In this document: positions 9,144 through 18,632 of the stretch, in pieces
Layout of the letters: every line of letters begins with the position of its first letter
Position numbering within the stretch: the stretch's first letter is position 1
Assembly (NCBI GenBank): GCA_031425275.1
Contig: JANPJA010000062.1
Coordinates: 1 to 64,000 of the forward strand
DNA length: 64,000 bases
Source of the DNA: JAIVGV01 sp031425275
Lineage (GTDB): Bacteria > Acidobacteriota > Blastocatellia > Pyrinomonadales > Pyrinomonadaceae
Direction of reading: 5' to 3'
Notes under the pieces: model-generated
Told to the model about the DNA's origin: nothing
Database searches by the model: none
Seen by the model: only the letters and a program-made list of their open reading frames with translations
Translations under genes and position numbers: made by a program

Positions 9144-9217
9144 CTTTCACTTTATCGTCCATGGTTCGTCGTTTCTTGTCATGCCTCATCCCTCACCTTC
9201 GTCCCGCCCTTTTTCCT

Positions 9218-9245
9218 TTGAATTTTGCGGGAAGCGTTGTAGATT
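9218..9245 (+). promoter_or_regulatory. Candidate sigma-70-like promoter for the OPT transporter
   Basis: TTGAAT (9218-9223) and TAGATT (9240-9245) are separated by 16 bp, about 70 bp before the chosen ATG. It is a weak match to the -35/-10 consensus, noted because it is the only one between the array and the gene. Confidence 0.3.
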
Positions 9246-9313
9246 ATGGCCGCACCGATCCCCGCAAGCTTTCCTTTTTTGTTCACACAACTTCTGGCCG
9301 GAGGTCACTTCTG

Positions 9314-11731
9314 ATGGCGAATGCTGATGACGTGGTGGCGAAGACGAACGAGTTCCCAGACATCGTCGGGGCGAAACCCTCGAACCCGTACCTCGCGGTC
9401 TTCCGCCCGTACCTGCCGGCGTCGGCACATTTGCGCGAGCTGACGCCGCTGCCGCTCATCGTCGGCACGCTGCTCGGCGTCGTCTTCGGCGCGTCGTCGC
9501 TCTACCTCGTGCTCAAGGTGGGCCTCACGGTGAGCGCGTCGATCCCCGTCGCCGTCATCTCGATCACGCTGTTCCGCCTCCTGTCGAAGTTCGGGATGCG
9601 CGACGCGACGATCCTCGAAAACAACATCGTGCAGACGGCCGGGTCGGCGGGCGAGTCCATCGCCTTCGGCCTCGGCGTGACGATGCCGGCCATCATGATC
9701 CTCGGCTTCGACCTCGAGCTCACGCGCGTCATGCTCGTCGCCGTGCTCGGCGGGCTGCTCGGCATCCTGATGATGATCCCGCTGCGGCGCGCGCTCATCG
9801 TCCAGCAGCACGGCTATCTGAAATACCCGGAGGGGACGGCCTGCGCGGAAGTGCTTAAGGCGGGCGCGTCGGCCGAGTCGCGGGCGGCCGCCGCCGGGGA
9901 CATGACGGCGGGCGAGCGCGCCGCGGCCGTGACGACCGACGAGGCGACCACGGGCGGCAAGATCATCGCCGCGGGCTTCGGCATCGGCTTTCTCTACTAC
10001 GGGCTGCAACGTGTCTTCAAGCTGTGGAACGAGGAGCCGACCAAGGAGTTCGGCGCGCCGTTTCAGGGCGGCTCGGTCGCGCTCGAAAATAACCCCGCGC
10101 TGCTCGGCGTCGGCTACATCATCGGGCCGCGCATCGCCTCGATCATGTTCGCGGGCGGCGTGCTGTCCTACCTCGTCCTGATCCCGATGATCCACTACTT
10201 CGGCGCGGCCCTCGCCACCCCGCTCGCCCCCGAGTCCACCAAGCTCATCGGCGCGATGGGCGTCGGCGACATCCAGAAGAATTACATCCTCTACATCGGC
10301 GCGGGCGCGGTGGCGGCGGGCGGCATCATCAGTTTGCTGCGCTCGCTCCCGCTCATCTGGCACGGGTTGAAGGGCGGGCTGGCCGATTTGCGGCGCGGCA
10401 ACGCCGACGCGGGCGACGACTCCGCGACGCCGCGCACCGACCGTGACCTCTCGATGAAGTGGGTCATCGGCGGCATCATCGCGCTCGTCATCACGATCAT
10501 GTTGTTCCCCGCGCTCAACATGAATCTGCTCGGCGCGCTCCTGATCATCATCTTCGGCTTCCTCTTCGTCACCGTCTCGTCGCGGCTGACGGGCGAGGTC
10601 GGCTCGTCGTCGAACCCGATCTCCGGGATGACGGTGGCGACGCTGCTGTTGACCTGTCTCGCGTTTTTGGTTCTCGGCTGGACGACGCCGCCCTACTTCG
10701 TCACCGCGCTCTCGGTCGGGGCCATCGTCTGCATCGCCTCGTCGAACGGCGGGACGACTTCGCAGGATTTGAAGACCGGCTTCCTCGTCGGCGCGACGCC
10801 CAAGGCCCAGCAGATCGCCATCCTCATCGGCGCGCTCGCCTCGGCCCTCCTGCTCGGGCCGATGCTGCTGCAACTCAACCAAGGCTCGACCGTTTACGTG
10901 AAGCTCGCGAACCACCCCGAGATCGGCATCCCGGCCGACCTGCGCGCGCAGACGCAGGAGCTTGAGCAGTCGAACGGCGCGCCGAAGCGCGAGCGTTCGC
11001 GCGCGCGAGACGACAACACCGAGTACTCGGTCTGGCACAAGACCAGCACCGACAACGGCCCGGCCGGGCGCTACCTCGTCAACGATCAGGGGCAGCCCGT
11101 CTATCTCGTCGATCCCGGCATCAACGGCACGTTCAAGAAGACTGACGAGGGCACGTCCGTCGATAAGTTCAACGCGCCGAAGGCGACGCTGATGTCCTAC
11201 ATCATCAAGGGCATCCTCGGCGGCAAGCTGCCGTGGGGCCTCGTCCTGCTCGGCGTCTTCATCGCCATCGTGTTGGAACTCGCGGGCATCCCTTCGCTCG
11301 CCTTCGCCGTCGGCGTCTATCTGCCGATCTCGGCGTCGGCCCCGATCTTCGTCGGCGGCGCGGTGCGCTGGCTCGTGGATCGCTACACGCGGCGGAAGTT
11401 CGCGCGCGCGAATCTGACCGAGGAGCAGCTCGTCGCCGAGGGCGACAAAAGCTCGGGCGTGCTGCTCGCGTCCGGCTACATCGCGGGCGCGGCTTTGGCC
11501 GGCGTCATCTACGCCTTCCTCAACGTGAAGGAGGACATTCGCACGTGGCTCGGCGCGCGCGAGGCGTGGGCGGCGGCGAGCAACCCGGCCTTCAACGGCC
11601 CGAGTTCGAGCCTGATCGCGATGATCCCGTTCATCATCCTCGCCGTCGTCCTTTACCTCGTCGGGCGCGAGGTGTTCTTCGCCCCGAAGGAGACTGCGAA
11701 CGCGGCGACGACTCCCGACCTGAGACGCTGA
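9314..11731 (+). CDS. OPT-family oligopeptide transporter
   Basis: About 805 residues and strongly hydrophobic, with many predicted membrane spans from residue 45 onward (for example LTPLPLIVGTLLGVVFGASS). OPT hallmarks include the cytosolic GYLKYPEGTACAEVLKAG segment and the DLKTGFLVGATPKAQQ segment. OPT proteins import small peptides or metal-chelate complexes by proton symport. The start was placed at 9314 because GGAGG lies about ten bases upstream and the upstream extension is not membrane-like. A hydrophilic loop of about 100 residues near position 560-650 is longer than usual. Peptide uptake would fit the secreted peptidases nearby. Confidence 0.9.
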   Translation: MANADDVVAKTNEFPDIVGAKPSNPYLAVFRPYLPASAHLRELTPLPLIVGTLLGVVFGASSLYLVLKVGLTVSASIPVAVISITLFRLLSKFGMRDATILENNIVQTAGSAGESIAFGLGVTMPAIMILGFDLELTRVMLVAVLGGLLGILMMIPLRRALIVQQHGYLKYPEGTACAEVLKAGASAESRAAAAGDMTAGERAAAVTTDEATTGGKIIAAGFGIGFLYYGLQRVFKLWNEEPTKEFGAPFQGGSVALENNPALLGVGYIIGPRIASIMFAGGVLSYLVLIPMIHYFGAALATPLAPESTKLIGAMGVGDIQKNYILYIGAGAVAAGGIISLLRSLPLIWHGLKGGLADLRRGNADAGDDSATPRTDRDLSMKWVIGGIIALVITIMLFPALNMNLLGALLIIIFGFLFVTVSSRLTGEVGSSSNPISGMTVATLLLTCLAFLVLGWTTPPYFVTALSVGAIVCIASSNGGTTSQDLKTGFLVGATPKAQQIAILIGALASALLLGPMLLQLNQGSTVYVKLANHPEIGIPADLRAQTQELEQSNGAPKRERSRARDDNTEYSVWHKTSTDNGPAGRYLVNDQGQPVYLVDPGINGTFKKTDEGTSVDKFNAPKATLMSYIIKGILGGKLPWGLVLLGVFIAIVLELAGIPSLAFAVGVYLPISASAPIFVGGAVRWLVDRYTRRKFARANLTEEQLVAEGDKSSGVLLASGYIAGAALAGVIYAFLNVKEDIRTWLGAREAWAAASNPAFNGPSSSLIAMIPFIILAVVLYLVGREVFFAPKETANAATTPDLRR

Positions 11732-11734
11732 TCA

Positions 11735-11826
11735 CGGATTGCGGATTGCGGATTGCGGATTGGGAGGTCAGTGAGTGCCTGTCGAGCGAGGCCGGTCTGG
11801 CAAATCCGCAATCCGCAATCCGCATT
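11735..11826. repeat. Inverted heptamer array, GCGGATT family
   Basis: Four units of GCGGATT (11735-11762) and three to four of AATCCGC (11802-11826) flank a 39-bp loop. The array starts three bases after the OPT stop. Confidence 0.88.
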
Positions 11827-11870
11827 CTCCCGACCGCCGCCGCCCGGTGCGAGAAGCCGGGCGAGCGGCT

Positions 11871-11899
11871 TTCACTCTTCCCGCCCGACGCTCTATAAT
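11871..11899 (+). promoter_or_regulatory. Candidate sigma-70-like promoter
   Basis: TTCACT (11871-11876) and a perfect TATAAT (11894-11899) are spaced by 17 bp, 78 bp before the ATG of the secreted protein at 11977. The position just after a probable terminator-like array supports it. Confidence 0.5.
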
Positions 11900-11976
11900 C
11901 TTTGGCGGCACGCCCCCGCCAACTCCCCGCGCGCGGCAAGCCGAATCCCACACCGCCCCCGAAGGACACGCCACAC

Positions 11977-12870
11977 ATGCAGCCTCGATTTTCCTCCGGT
12001 CGCCGCGCGCGCACGCGCCTCAGACTCCTGCTCGGCTTCACGCTCGCACTCCTGACCACGCACGCCGCTGCGGCCTGCGCGCAACAACCGCAACCCGCGC
12101 CGCCGCCGGGGCAGACGCAGCCGTCGCCGCAGCAGACGCAACCGGCTCCGCCGGCGCAGCCCGCCGCGGGGCGCAACACGCCGACCGCGACGGTGCGCGA
12201 GTTCTACCGGCTGTTGCGCGAGCGTCGCTTCCGCGATGCCTTCGCCGTCTCGATCTGGCGGCCGGCGGTCGAGAATTTGAGCGCGGCCGATTTCGAGGAG
12301 CTGCGCCCCGAATTCGACAAGATGGCGGAGGGCGTGCCCGAACAGTTCGAGATCAGCGGCGAGCAGATCAGCGGCGAGCAGGCCACGGTCTTCATGCGCA
12401 CGCCCTACGACTTGCCGGGGAAGTTCGAGGAGCATCCGGTCATCCGCGTCGGCGGCGCGTGGATTTACGGGAACAAGGAGAATCAGCAGGCCGTCAATAA
12501 AGACGGCCGCGATTTCTTCTTCAAGGCGCGCATCGAGCGTCACCACGAGGAGGTGGTTGAGGTCTTGAAGCGCATCGCCGAGGCCGAGGCCATGTACGCC
12601 AACACGCACGGCGGCGTCCACGCGGAGTTGGCGACGCTCGTGCAAGAGTCGCGCCTCAGCTTCCGCGAGGAGATGAAACTGGCCGAGACGCTCGGCTACA
12701 ACTTCCGCGTCACGCTCGACGGCGGCGCTCGTTCGTACCGCGTCAACGCCGAGCCGGTGAAGTACGGCCGCACGGGCAAGCTCTCCTTCAGTTGGCAGGA
12801 CGGCGTGATGCAGAAGAAGGACACGGGCGGCAAGCCCTACAACCCGCCCGCGCCGAAGCGAAAGAAATAG
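11977..12870 (+). CDS. Secreted protein with NTF2/DUF4878-like and pilin-like regions
   Basis: A 297-residue protein. An N-terminal signal peptide (basic RRARTRLR, then a hydrophobic core ending near AAAACAQ) could be a lipoprotein signal, since a Cys lies at the cleavage region. A Pro/Gln linker follows. Residues about 65-160 (VREFYRLLRERRFRDAFA) resemble DUF4878/NTF2-like domains of secreted proteins. Residues about 185-280 (AEAMYANTHGGVHAELATLV) resemble the globular part of type IV pilin or pseudopilin proteins. Function is unknown. The neighbouring gene on the same strand, 51 bp away, is another exported protein. Confidence 0.65.
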   Translation: MQPRFSSGRRARTRLRLLLGFTLALLTTHAAAACAQQPQPAPPPGQTQPSPQQTQPAPPAQPAAGRNTPTATVREFYRLLRERRFRDAFAVSIWRPAVENLSAADFEELRPEFDKMAEGVPEQFEISGEQISGEQATVFMRTPYDLPGKFEEHPVIRVGGAWIYGNKENQQAVNKDGRDFFFKARIERHHEEVVEVLKRIAEAEAMYANTHGGVHAELATLVQESRLSFREEMKLAETLGYNFRVTLDGGARSYRVNAEPVKYGRTGKLSFSWQDGVMQKKDTGGKPYNPPAPKRKK

Positions 12871-12921
12871 GCGACGCGCGCCCCGGCCCGCCGCCCGGCG
12901 ACGCGGCGAGACTGAAAAAAT

Positions 12922-14916
12922 ATGACCCCGCCGACGCGCCACGACGAACCCGCCGACTCGCGAGTCGTCCGCCCGCCGCGCCCGCCACGCGGCGCGGCGC
13001 GACACGGGCGCGCCTTCTTCTCGCTCGCGATGCTTTGCCTGTCGCTCGCGTGCGCGTCAAACGCCGCGGCGCAAGGGGCGAAGAAGGGCGGGCGGGTCGT
13101 GGCCGAGCCGCCGGCCGCCGAAGGGGAAGAGGCGAAGGGGCCGCCGAGTAATTCGGTGGTGCGCGGGCGCGCGGTTTACGAGGAGACGGGGCGGCCCGTG
13201 CGGCGCGCCCGCGTGCTGCTCTTATCCGAGGCGAGCGCGATGCACGGCGGCGGGACGGGCGCGCTCACGGGCGCGGTGGGCGAGTTCGAGTTCAAGGGCG
13301 TCGCCGCCGGCCGCTATCTCATCGCGGTGAACGTCGTCGGCGCGCTCGTGCCGACCGGCTTCCCGTCCCAAACCGGCTACGGCAACACATCAGTCGATTT
13401 CGCGAAGGCCCGGCAGTATTTTCAGGAGATCGTCGTTGACGGCGTGGGCGAGGTCGAGGTGACGGTGCGGGCGCGGCGGGGCGGGGCCGTTTCGGGGCGC
13501 GTCACGTATGAGAACGGCGACGCGGCCGTGGGCGCGAGCGTGACCATCAACCCGAAGACCGACGAAAAGGCGCGGCCGTCGTGGGTGATGGGGCGCGGCA
13601 ACCGCCCCGCGGAGGCGGCGGACGACCGCGGCGTCTATCGCTTTACGGGACTGCCGCCGGGCGAGTACGTCGTCAGCGTCTCGGAGCCGGTGGCGCACGG
13701 CTCGGGGGGCAACTCGCGCGTCGAGATGGGGCCGCTCAGCGGCGGCGCGCTCTTCGAGACCTTCTACCCAACTACGACGAAGCGGCGCGAGGCCGTCCCG
13801 GTCTCCGTCGGCGCGGGCGAGGAGAAGGCGGGGATCGACATCACCATCGTCGAGCGCGGCCTCCACAAATTATCCGGCACGGTCGTCGCCCGCAAGGGCG
13901 GCGCGCCGGTCGCGGGCGCGCGCGTCAGCGTCCTCGCCAAAGACAGCCCGCTGGCGAACTCGCCCTACACCTCATTCCTTGAGAACCAGCCCGACACGAT
14001 GACCGACGAGCAGGGCCGCTTCTCGCTGCGGGAAATCCCGGACGGCGACTACGTCATCCACGTCAGCCCCGTCGCGGACGTGGACGCGGGCGAAGTGTTC
14101 GGCCCCGTCCCGGCCAAGCCCAAACAACCCGCGAAGGCCGTGGGCAGCGTCGAAGAAGAATTTGATGAGGAGGACGGGGAGCAGGAGTACCGCCAGCCGC
14201 TGCCGCGCTACGCCGCCAAGCTGCACGAGGTGAAGGTGGCCGGGCGCGACGTGGAAGGCGTCTCGATTGAGATGGGCGGCGGCGGGCGCATCATCGGCAC
14301 GATATCGGTCGAGGGCGGGAAGGAGTTGCCGGGCCATACGCCCATCTTCGCCGTCACGCTCGACGCGGCGGGCGCGGAGCCGCGCGACTACAAATCGGCC
14401 GTCACGTGGCGCGACCACTTCGCCGTCGGCGGCGTGACGCCCGGCAAGGTGTATCTCTACACTTACGTCTCCGACCAGTACGAGGGCCACTACGTCAAGT
14501 CGATCACGGCGAACGGCAAAGACCTGACGCGCGAGTTTTTGCAAATCGAAGAAGGCGCGGAGATCAAGAGTGTGCGCGTCGTGGTCGCCGAGGGCGTGGG
14601 CAAACTCGAAGGCCGCGTGGTGACGGCGGGGCGCGACAAGACGCCGAAGGGGGGCGCGGAAATCCTGCTCGTCGCGGCCGACCCGGCGCGCTGGGCGCAC
14701 CCCTCCTCGCGCATCTACGCCCGCGGCAAATGGGACGGCACCTTCGAGGTGGGCGCGCCGCCCGGCGACTACCTCGTCTTCCCGCTCCCCGAAAAGGACA
14801 CGGACAGGACGCTGACCGAAGCCGACATCCGCGCCCACGCGGCCGACGCCCAGCGCGTCACGCTGCGCGCGAAACAGACCGCGAAAGTCGAGCTGAGCGC
14901 GCCCGAGGGTAAGTAG
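12922..14916 (+). CDS. Exported protein with repeated carboxypeptidase-regulatory-like domains
   Basis: A 664-residue protein with a long basic N-terminus, then a hydrophobic signal (FFSLAMLCLSLACAS; a lipoprotein Cys is possible). Repeated Ig/transthyretin-like modules follow. Each shows the pattern VxGRVxxENGxAVxGASV then G.Y.F.GLPPGEYVV, at roughly residues 75-180, 185-300, 315-400 and 500-640. Such CarboxypepD_reg-like domains are abundant in acidobacterial secreted proteins and probably bind or scaffold at the cell surface. No enzymatic domain is seen. The start is an ATG preceded by an A-run, with no clear ribosome binding site. Confidence 0.75.
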   Translation: MTPPTRHDEPADSRVVRPPRPPRGAARHGRAFFSLAMLCLSLACASNAAAQGAKKGGRVVAEPPAAEGEEAKGPPSNSVVRGRAVYEETGRPVRRARVLLLSEASAMHGGGTGALTGAVGEFEFKGVAAGRYLIAVNVVGALVPTGFPSQTGYGNTSVDFAKARQYFQEIVVDGVGEVEVTVRARRGGAVSGRVTYENGDAAVGASVTINPKTDEKARPSWVMGRGNRPAEAADDRGVYRFTGLPPGEYVVSVSEPVAHGSGGNSRVEMGPLSGGALFETFYPTTTKRREAVPVSVGAGEEKAGIDITIVERGLHKLSGTVVARKGGAPVAGARVSVLAKDSPLANSPYTSFLENQPDTMTDEQGRFSLREIPDGDYVIHVSPVADVDAGEVFGPVPAKPKQPAKAVGSVEEEFDEEDGEQEYRQPLPRYAAKLHEVKVAGRDVEGVSIEMGGGGRIIGTISVEGGKELPGHTPIFAVTLDAAGAEPRDYKSAVTWRDHFAVGGVTPGKVYLYTYVSDQYEGHYVKSITANGKDLTREFLQIEEGAEIKSVRVVVAEGVGKLEGRVVTAGRDKTPKGGAEILLVAADPARWAHPSSRIYARGKWDGTFEVGAPPGDYLVFPLPEKDTDRTLTEADIRAHAADAQRVTLRAKQTAKVELSAPEGK

Positions 14917-14966
14917 CGGCGCGAGCTTAAACGGCCGTAATTTTTTCGGGCGCGGGGGAAAGACTC

Positions 14967-15386
14967 ATGCCGGAGCTGGTGCGTTCCATGGTCACGCGGC
15001 TGCGAGGCTACTTCGCGGATCGCCGCGCCGCGCCGCGCCGGCCCTTGCGGCTCGACTGCGCCGTCCGCCTCCACGACCCGCGCCGCGCCGCCGACGCGGC
15101 GCACCCGGCCCCGCACCTCGACGGCCACACGCGCGACCTCAGTCTGACGGGCCTCGCCCTCGTCGTCCCCGCCATCCGCATCGGCGAGCGTTACCTGACG
15201 GACGCGCCGCTGCGCGTCCTCGTCCAGCATCCGACCGGCCCGCTCGAACTCACGGCCCAGCCCGTCCGCTACGAACAACTCCCGCCCGACGCGGACGAGC
15301 GCGGCTACCTCCTCGGCCTCCGCATCACGGAGATGGCCGACGCCGACCGCGCGCGCTTTGAAGCTCATCTAAGACAACAGCGATAA
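14967..15386 (+). CDS. PilZ-domain protein
   Basis: A 139-residue protein. The c-di-GMP-binding signatures of PilZ are visible: an RxxxR-like basic motif (RRAAPRRPLR, about residues 20-30) and the TRDLSLTGLAL form of DxSxxG (about residue 55). It probably senses cyclic di-GMP, which would be degraded or made by the HD-GYP/GGDEF protein at 23.6 kb. It lies 50 bp after the exported repeat protein on the same strand and may be cotranscribed. Confidence 0.8.
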   Translation: MPELVRSMVTRLRGYFADRRAAPRRPLRLDCAVRLHDPRRAADAAHPAPHLDGHTRDLSLTGLALVVPAIRIGERYLTDAPLRVLVQHPTGPLELTAQPVRYEQLPPDADERGYLLGLRITEMADADRARFEAHLRQQR

Positions 15387-15481
15387 GACGAGAGCCGACA
15401 AGGGACGGGTCAAAAAGGGGAGACGGCCGCGCCATCCGTCGCCGGACAAATCTTCGTGCCCCCCACGATCACGACTTCGCC

Positions 15482-16117
15482 CTACACGAAGCGCAGCCAG
15501 CCGAATCTTTCGGGGACGTGGAAATTAGGTTCGGGCGCGTAGGTCGGCCGCCACGCGAGGTAGCCGCGCGACGGCCCCGCGCCGACGCAGCGGAACAGAT
15601 TCGCGCGCCAGCGCGTGCCGGCCTTCGGACGCTGCCCCAAGCCCTCCCACGGGATGCGCATCGCCACGGTGATCGAGTCCGGCCCGACGCGCGCGGCGGT
15701 CGTCATGCCGGAGCGATAATCCCAATCGGCCTCGCGCCCCTCGGCGGTCTTCTCGACGGAGAGGTCGAGCCACTCGCCCGTCGGCGCGGCCTCGAACTCG
15801 AAGTAGCGCGCGGGGACGCCCGCCCCCGTCGCGACGAAGATTTCGCACACGTCCCTGTCCCAGAGTCCGACGGTTTTCTCGTCGAGTCGCGGCGCGGGGC
15901 TGACGACTAACGGCTCGCCCTGCCGGCACGCGAAGCGCACGCACAACGCCCCTTCCGTCCACAGCACGCGGGCCTCGGCGCGGCGCGACGCCGGGGCCTC
16001 CTCGCCCGACCAGTAGCGGACGACCATGACGGCGCGCGCCCGCTCCCACGCCGCGTCGTCGAGCGAGCGCGGCTCCCCGCCCGCGCGGACGACTTCGATG
16101 GTGTTGCCCGTCTGCAT
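15482..16117 (-). CDS. CBM9-like carbohydrate-binding domain protein
   Basis: A 211-residue protein that consists almost entirely of one carbohydrate-binding family 9-like (DOMON-type) domain. Markers are ARVLWTEGALCVRFAC, then LWDRDVCEIFVATG, YFEFEAAPTGEWLDL, and the closing RWRANLFRC...LAWRPTY. No signal peptide or catalytic domain is present, so a stand-alone ligand-binding role is inferred. It is transcribed towards PilZ, with which it converges. Confidence 0.75.
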   Translation of the reverse strand: MQTGNTIEVVRAGGEPRSLDDAAWERARAVMVVRYWSGEEAPASRRAEARVLWTEGALCVRFACRQGEPLVVSPAPRLDEKTVGLWDRDVCEIFVATGAGVPARYFEFEAAPTGEWLDLSVEKTAEGREADWDYRSGMTTAARVGPDSITVAMRIPWEGLGQRPKAGTRWRANLFRCVGAGPSRGYLAWRPTYAPEPNFHVPERFGWLRFV

Positions 16118-16124
16118 TTATCCT

Positions 16125-16379
16125 TCGCGCCCCGGAAGGGGCGGCGGAGATTAGCCGGGGGCAAGCAATCGAAGATTGCGCCGCCCCCGGACTACAACAA
16201 CACGATACATTTGCGCCCCGGAGGGGCGCCGGGATTGACGCGGGCTGATTCCCACAGCCGACGGTTAACGACCCCGGCGCCCCTTCGGGGCGCGATACAT
16301 TTTTTGCGACGGCTGATCCGGGGGCGGCGCACTCCGTGCTTGCCCCCGGCTAATTTCCGCCGCCCCTTCCGGGGCGCGA
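16125..16379. repeat. Nested inverted-repeat element, copy 1
   Basis: Outer arms of 41 bp (16125-16165 and 16339-16379) are reverse complements with one mismatch and contain GGCGGAGATTAGCCGG. A second stem (CGCCGCCCCCGGA against TCCGGGGGCGGCG) and an inner stem (GCGCCCCGGAGGGGCGCC around 16213 and its partner around 16272-16293) nest inside. CGATACAT occurs beside both inner arms. A related element is at 34190-34487. Confidence 0.85.
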
Positions 16380-16382
16380 CAG

Positions 16383-16427
16383 CTAACGTCTAACGTCTAA
16401 CAGCTAACAGCTAACAGCTAATCGCTA
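16383..16427. repeat. One-armed heptamer array, GCTAACA family
   Basis: Six units of GCTAACA or variants such as GTCTAAC directly follow the nested element. On the minus strand the first TAG of the array is the stop codon of the S9 peptidase gene. No opposite arm is seen within a few hundred bases. Confidence 0.8.
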
Positions 16428-18449
16428 CTTCCGCTTGTGCTTATCGAACCACGCGCGGAGGTAGAGAATCTGCGCGATGCGGTTCGAGGGGTGGCGGTTC
16501 GCCCAGTCGGCGTTGAAGCCGTGGTACTCGTCGGGGAGGCGCACCATCGCCGTCGGGATTTTGCGCATCTTGAGCGCGCGGTAGTACTGCTCGGTCTGCT
16601 CCATCGGCGTGCGCAAATCCAACTCGCCCGTCATCAGCATCGTCGGCGTCTTGACGTTGCCGACGTAAGTTATCGGCGAGCGGCGCAGGTGTTCCGCCGG
16701 GTCTTCCCACGGGAGCTTCTGGAAGTTGTAGTACCAGCCGGAAGAGTCGGTCGTCCCGACGAACGAGTACCAGTTGATGACCGGCTTCATCGAGACGGCC
16801 GCCGCGAACCTGTCCGTGTGGCCGACGATCCACGCCGTCAACACGCCGCCGCCGGAGCCGCCCGTGACGAACAGATTGCGCTCGTCGATGTAGCCCCGCT
16901 TGACGACCGTATCGACGCCGTTCATCAGATCGTCGTAGTCCTGACCCGGATAGTTGTTCTTGATCGCGTTGCCGAAGGCCGCGCCGTACCCCGAAGAGCC
17001 GCGCGGGTTGGTGTAGAGGACGACGTAGTTTTCGGCGGCGTGGTTCTGGAACTCGAAGTTGAAGCCGACGCCGTACATCGCGTGCGGCCCGCCGTGGATG
17101 TAGAGGAGGAGCGGGTACTTCTTCGCCGCGTCGAAGTCGGGCGGCTTGACGATCCAGCCCTGCACTTTCATCCCGCCGACCGAGTCGTACCAGACCTCCT
17201 CGACCTCGCCGAGCTTGCGCCCTTCGAGCACGTCCTCGTTGACGTTCGTCAGCCGCTTGATCGCGGCCGGCTGTTTGACGTTAAAGACGGCCACGTCGGC
17301 CGGCGCGTGCGGCGACGAGAGCGTCGCGGCGACTAACCCGTCGCGGCTCATCGAAGCGAAGTTGATCTGCTGGACGCCCTGCGTGAGTTGGCGCACCGCG
17401 CCGCCGCGTAAAGTAGCGTGGTGGAAGTTGACGCTGCCGCGATCCTCGGCCGTGAAATAGACGCCGCCGCCGTCCGCCGCCCATTCGAGATTGTTGGGCT
17501 GGCGGTCGAACGCGGCCGTGACGAGGCGCGCGTTCGTGCCGTCGGCGTTCATCACGTAGAGCTTCGAGATGGTGTAGGTGTCGTCGGTCTGATCGTTGCC
17601 GAGGTAGGCGATCTGACGGCCGTCGGGCGAGACGGCGGGGTTGAAGTCGGGGCCTTTGCGCGTCGTCAGCGGCCGCGACTGCCCGGTCCGGGCGTTGAGG
17701 GCGTAAATTTCCGATTCGCGGAAGAGGTACTCGGCCTCGGGGGCGCGCAGGGCGGAGAAGATCAACGTCTCCGAGTCGGGCATCCATTCGGGCGCGCCGT
17801 GGTTGAAGTCGCCGTCGGTGAGCTGTCGCGGCGTGCCGCCCGTGTCGGAGACGACGAAGATGTGCGCGTAGCCGTCGGGGCGGAAGCCCTGATTGTCGGC
17901 GCGGTAGTCGAGCTTGTCCACGACGCGCGGGGCCTCCACCCACTTCGCGCCCGCCGGACGCTGCGGCATGTTCACCTTCAGCCCGGCCGTCGCCGGGACG
18001 TTCGACGTGAACGCGATGCGCTTGCCGTCGGGCGACCACTGGATGTTGGCGGGGCCGCGCTCGAGGTGCGTCACCTGCGTCTCGCCCGCCGCGTCCATCC
18101 ACTTGACGAAAATCTGCGCCCCCCCCGGCTGCCCCGGCGCGACGTAGGCGAGCCGCCGCCCGTCGGGCGACCAGCGCGGCTGCGAGCCTTTGAGCAGGAA
18201 GCGGTTGCGCGAGCCGTCCGCCCCCATGATCCAAACTTCGTCCTGATAGGTGTCGTTGAGCTTGTCCGTCCAACGTCGCGTGTAGACGATCTGCTGGCCG
18301 TCGGGCGAGATTTGCGGCGACTGGACGTACTCCCAATCGAGCATGAGATCGACCGTGAGCCGGTCGCGGCCCGGCGCGGCGTGCGCCGAGGCGGCGGCGG
18401 CGAGGGCGACGAAGACGAGCAGGGAAGAGACGAGGTTTCTCACACGCAT
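16425..18449 (-). CDS. Secreted S9-family prolyl oligopeptidase-like peptidase
   Basis: A 674-residue protein. A signal peptide (residues 1-24) is followed by a beta-propeller with PD40/TolB-like repeats (QISPDGQQIVYTRR, QWSPDGKRIAFTS, AVSPDGRQIAYLG) to about residue 410, then an alpha/beta-hydrolase domain. The catalytic Ser lies in GGSGGG (about 530), the Asp in GELDLRTP (about 613), and the His in DEYHGF (about 645). It probably hydrolyses oligopeptides or acyl-peptides in the periplasm. GGAG nine bases before the ATG supports the start. A candidate promoter lies at 18560-18588. Confidence 0.9.
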   Translation of the reverse strand: MRVRNLVSSLLVFVALAAAASAHAAPGRDRLTVDLMLDWEYVQSPQISPDGQQIVYTRRWTDKLNDTYQDEVWIMGADGSRNRFLLKGSQPRWSPDGRRLAYVAPGQPGGAQIFVKWMDAAGETQVTHLERGPANIQWSPDGKRIAFTSNVPATAGLKVNMPQRPAGAKWVEAPRVVDKLDYRADNQGFRPDGYAHIFVVSDTGGTPRQLTDGDFNHGAPEWMPDSETLIFSALRAPEAEYLFRESEIYALNARTGQSRPLTTRKGPDFNPAVSPDGRQIAYLGNDQTDDTYTISKLYVMNADGTNARLVTAAFDRQPNNLEWAADGGGVYFTAEDRGSVNFHHATLRGGAVRQLTQGVQQINFASMSRDGLVAATLSSPHAPADVAVFNVKQPAAIKRLTNVNEDVLEGRKLGEVEEVWYDSVGGMKVQGWIVKPPDFDAAKKYPLLLYIHGGPHAMYGVGFNFEFQNHAAENYVVLYTNPRGSSGYGAAFGNAIKNNYPGQDYDDLMNGVDTVVKRGYIDERNLFVTGGSGGGVLTAWIVGHTDRFAAAVSMKPVINWYSFVGTTDSSGWYYNFQKLPWEDPAEHLRRSPITYVGNVKTPTMLMTGELDLRTPMEQTEQYYRALKMRKIPTAMVRLPDEYHGFNADWANRHPSNRIAQILYLRAWFDKHKRK

Positions 18450-18559
18450 GACTTAAATCTCCGTGAACTGTGGGTTAGGTATGTCCGGGCGCGGTCGTCG
18501 GGCTTTCACGGGAAGGAAAGCGGCGGCGCGCGTCGTCTGGCGAAACGGGCTGAGTCGCG

Positions 18560-18588
18560 ATGATAGCCGAACGCGGCCGGTTTGTTAA
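18560..18588 (-). promoter_or_regulatory. Candidate sigma-70-like promoter for the S9 peptidase
   Basis: On the minus strand TTAACA (18583-18588) and TATCAT (18560-18565) are 17 bp apart, about 110 bp before the start codon. Both hexamers are one or two bases from consensus. Confidence 0.4.
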
Positions 18589-18632
18589 ACGGGCCGCGCT
18601 CACACTGGTGTGAGGCCCGGCGCGGGCCGGGT

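Noticed and set aside
9305..11038. Long minus-strand frame inside the OPT transporter
   Set aside because: Composition is Arg/Asp/Glu-rich low complexity, typical of antisense frames in GC-rich genes; the plus frame has full OPT motifs.
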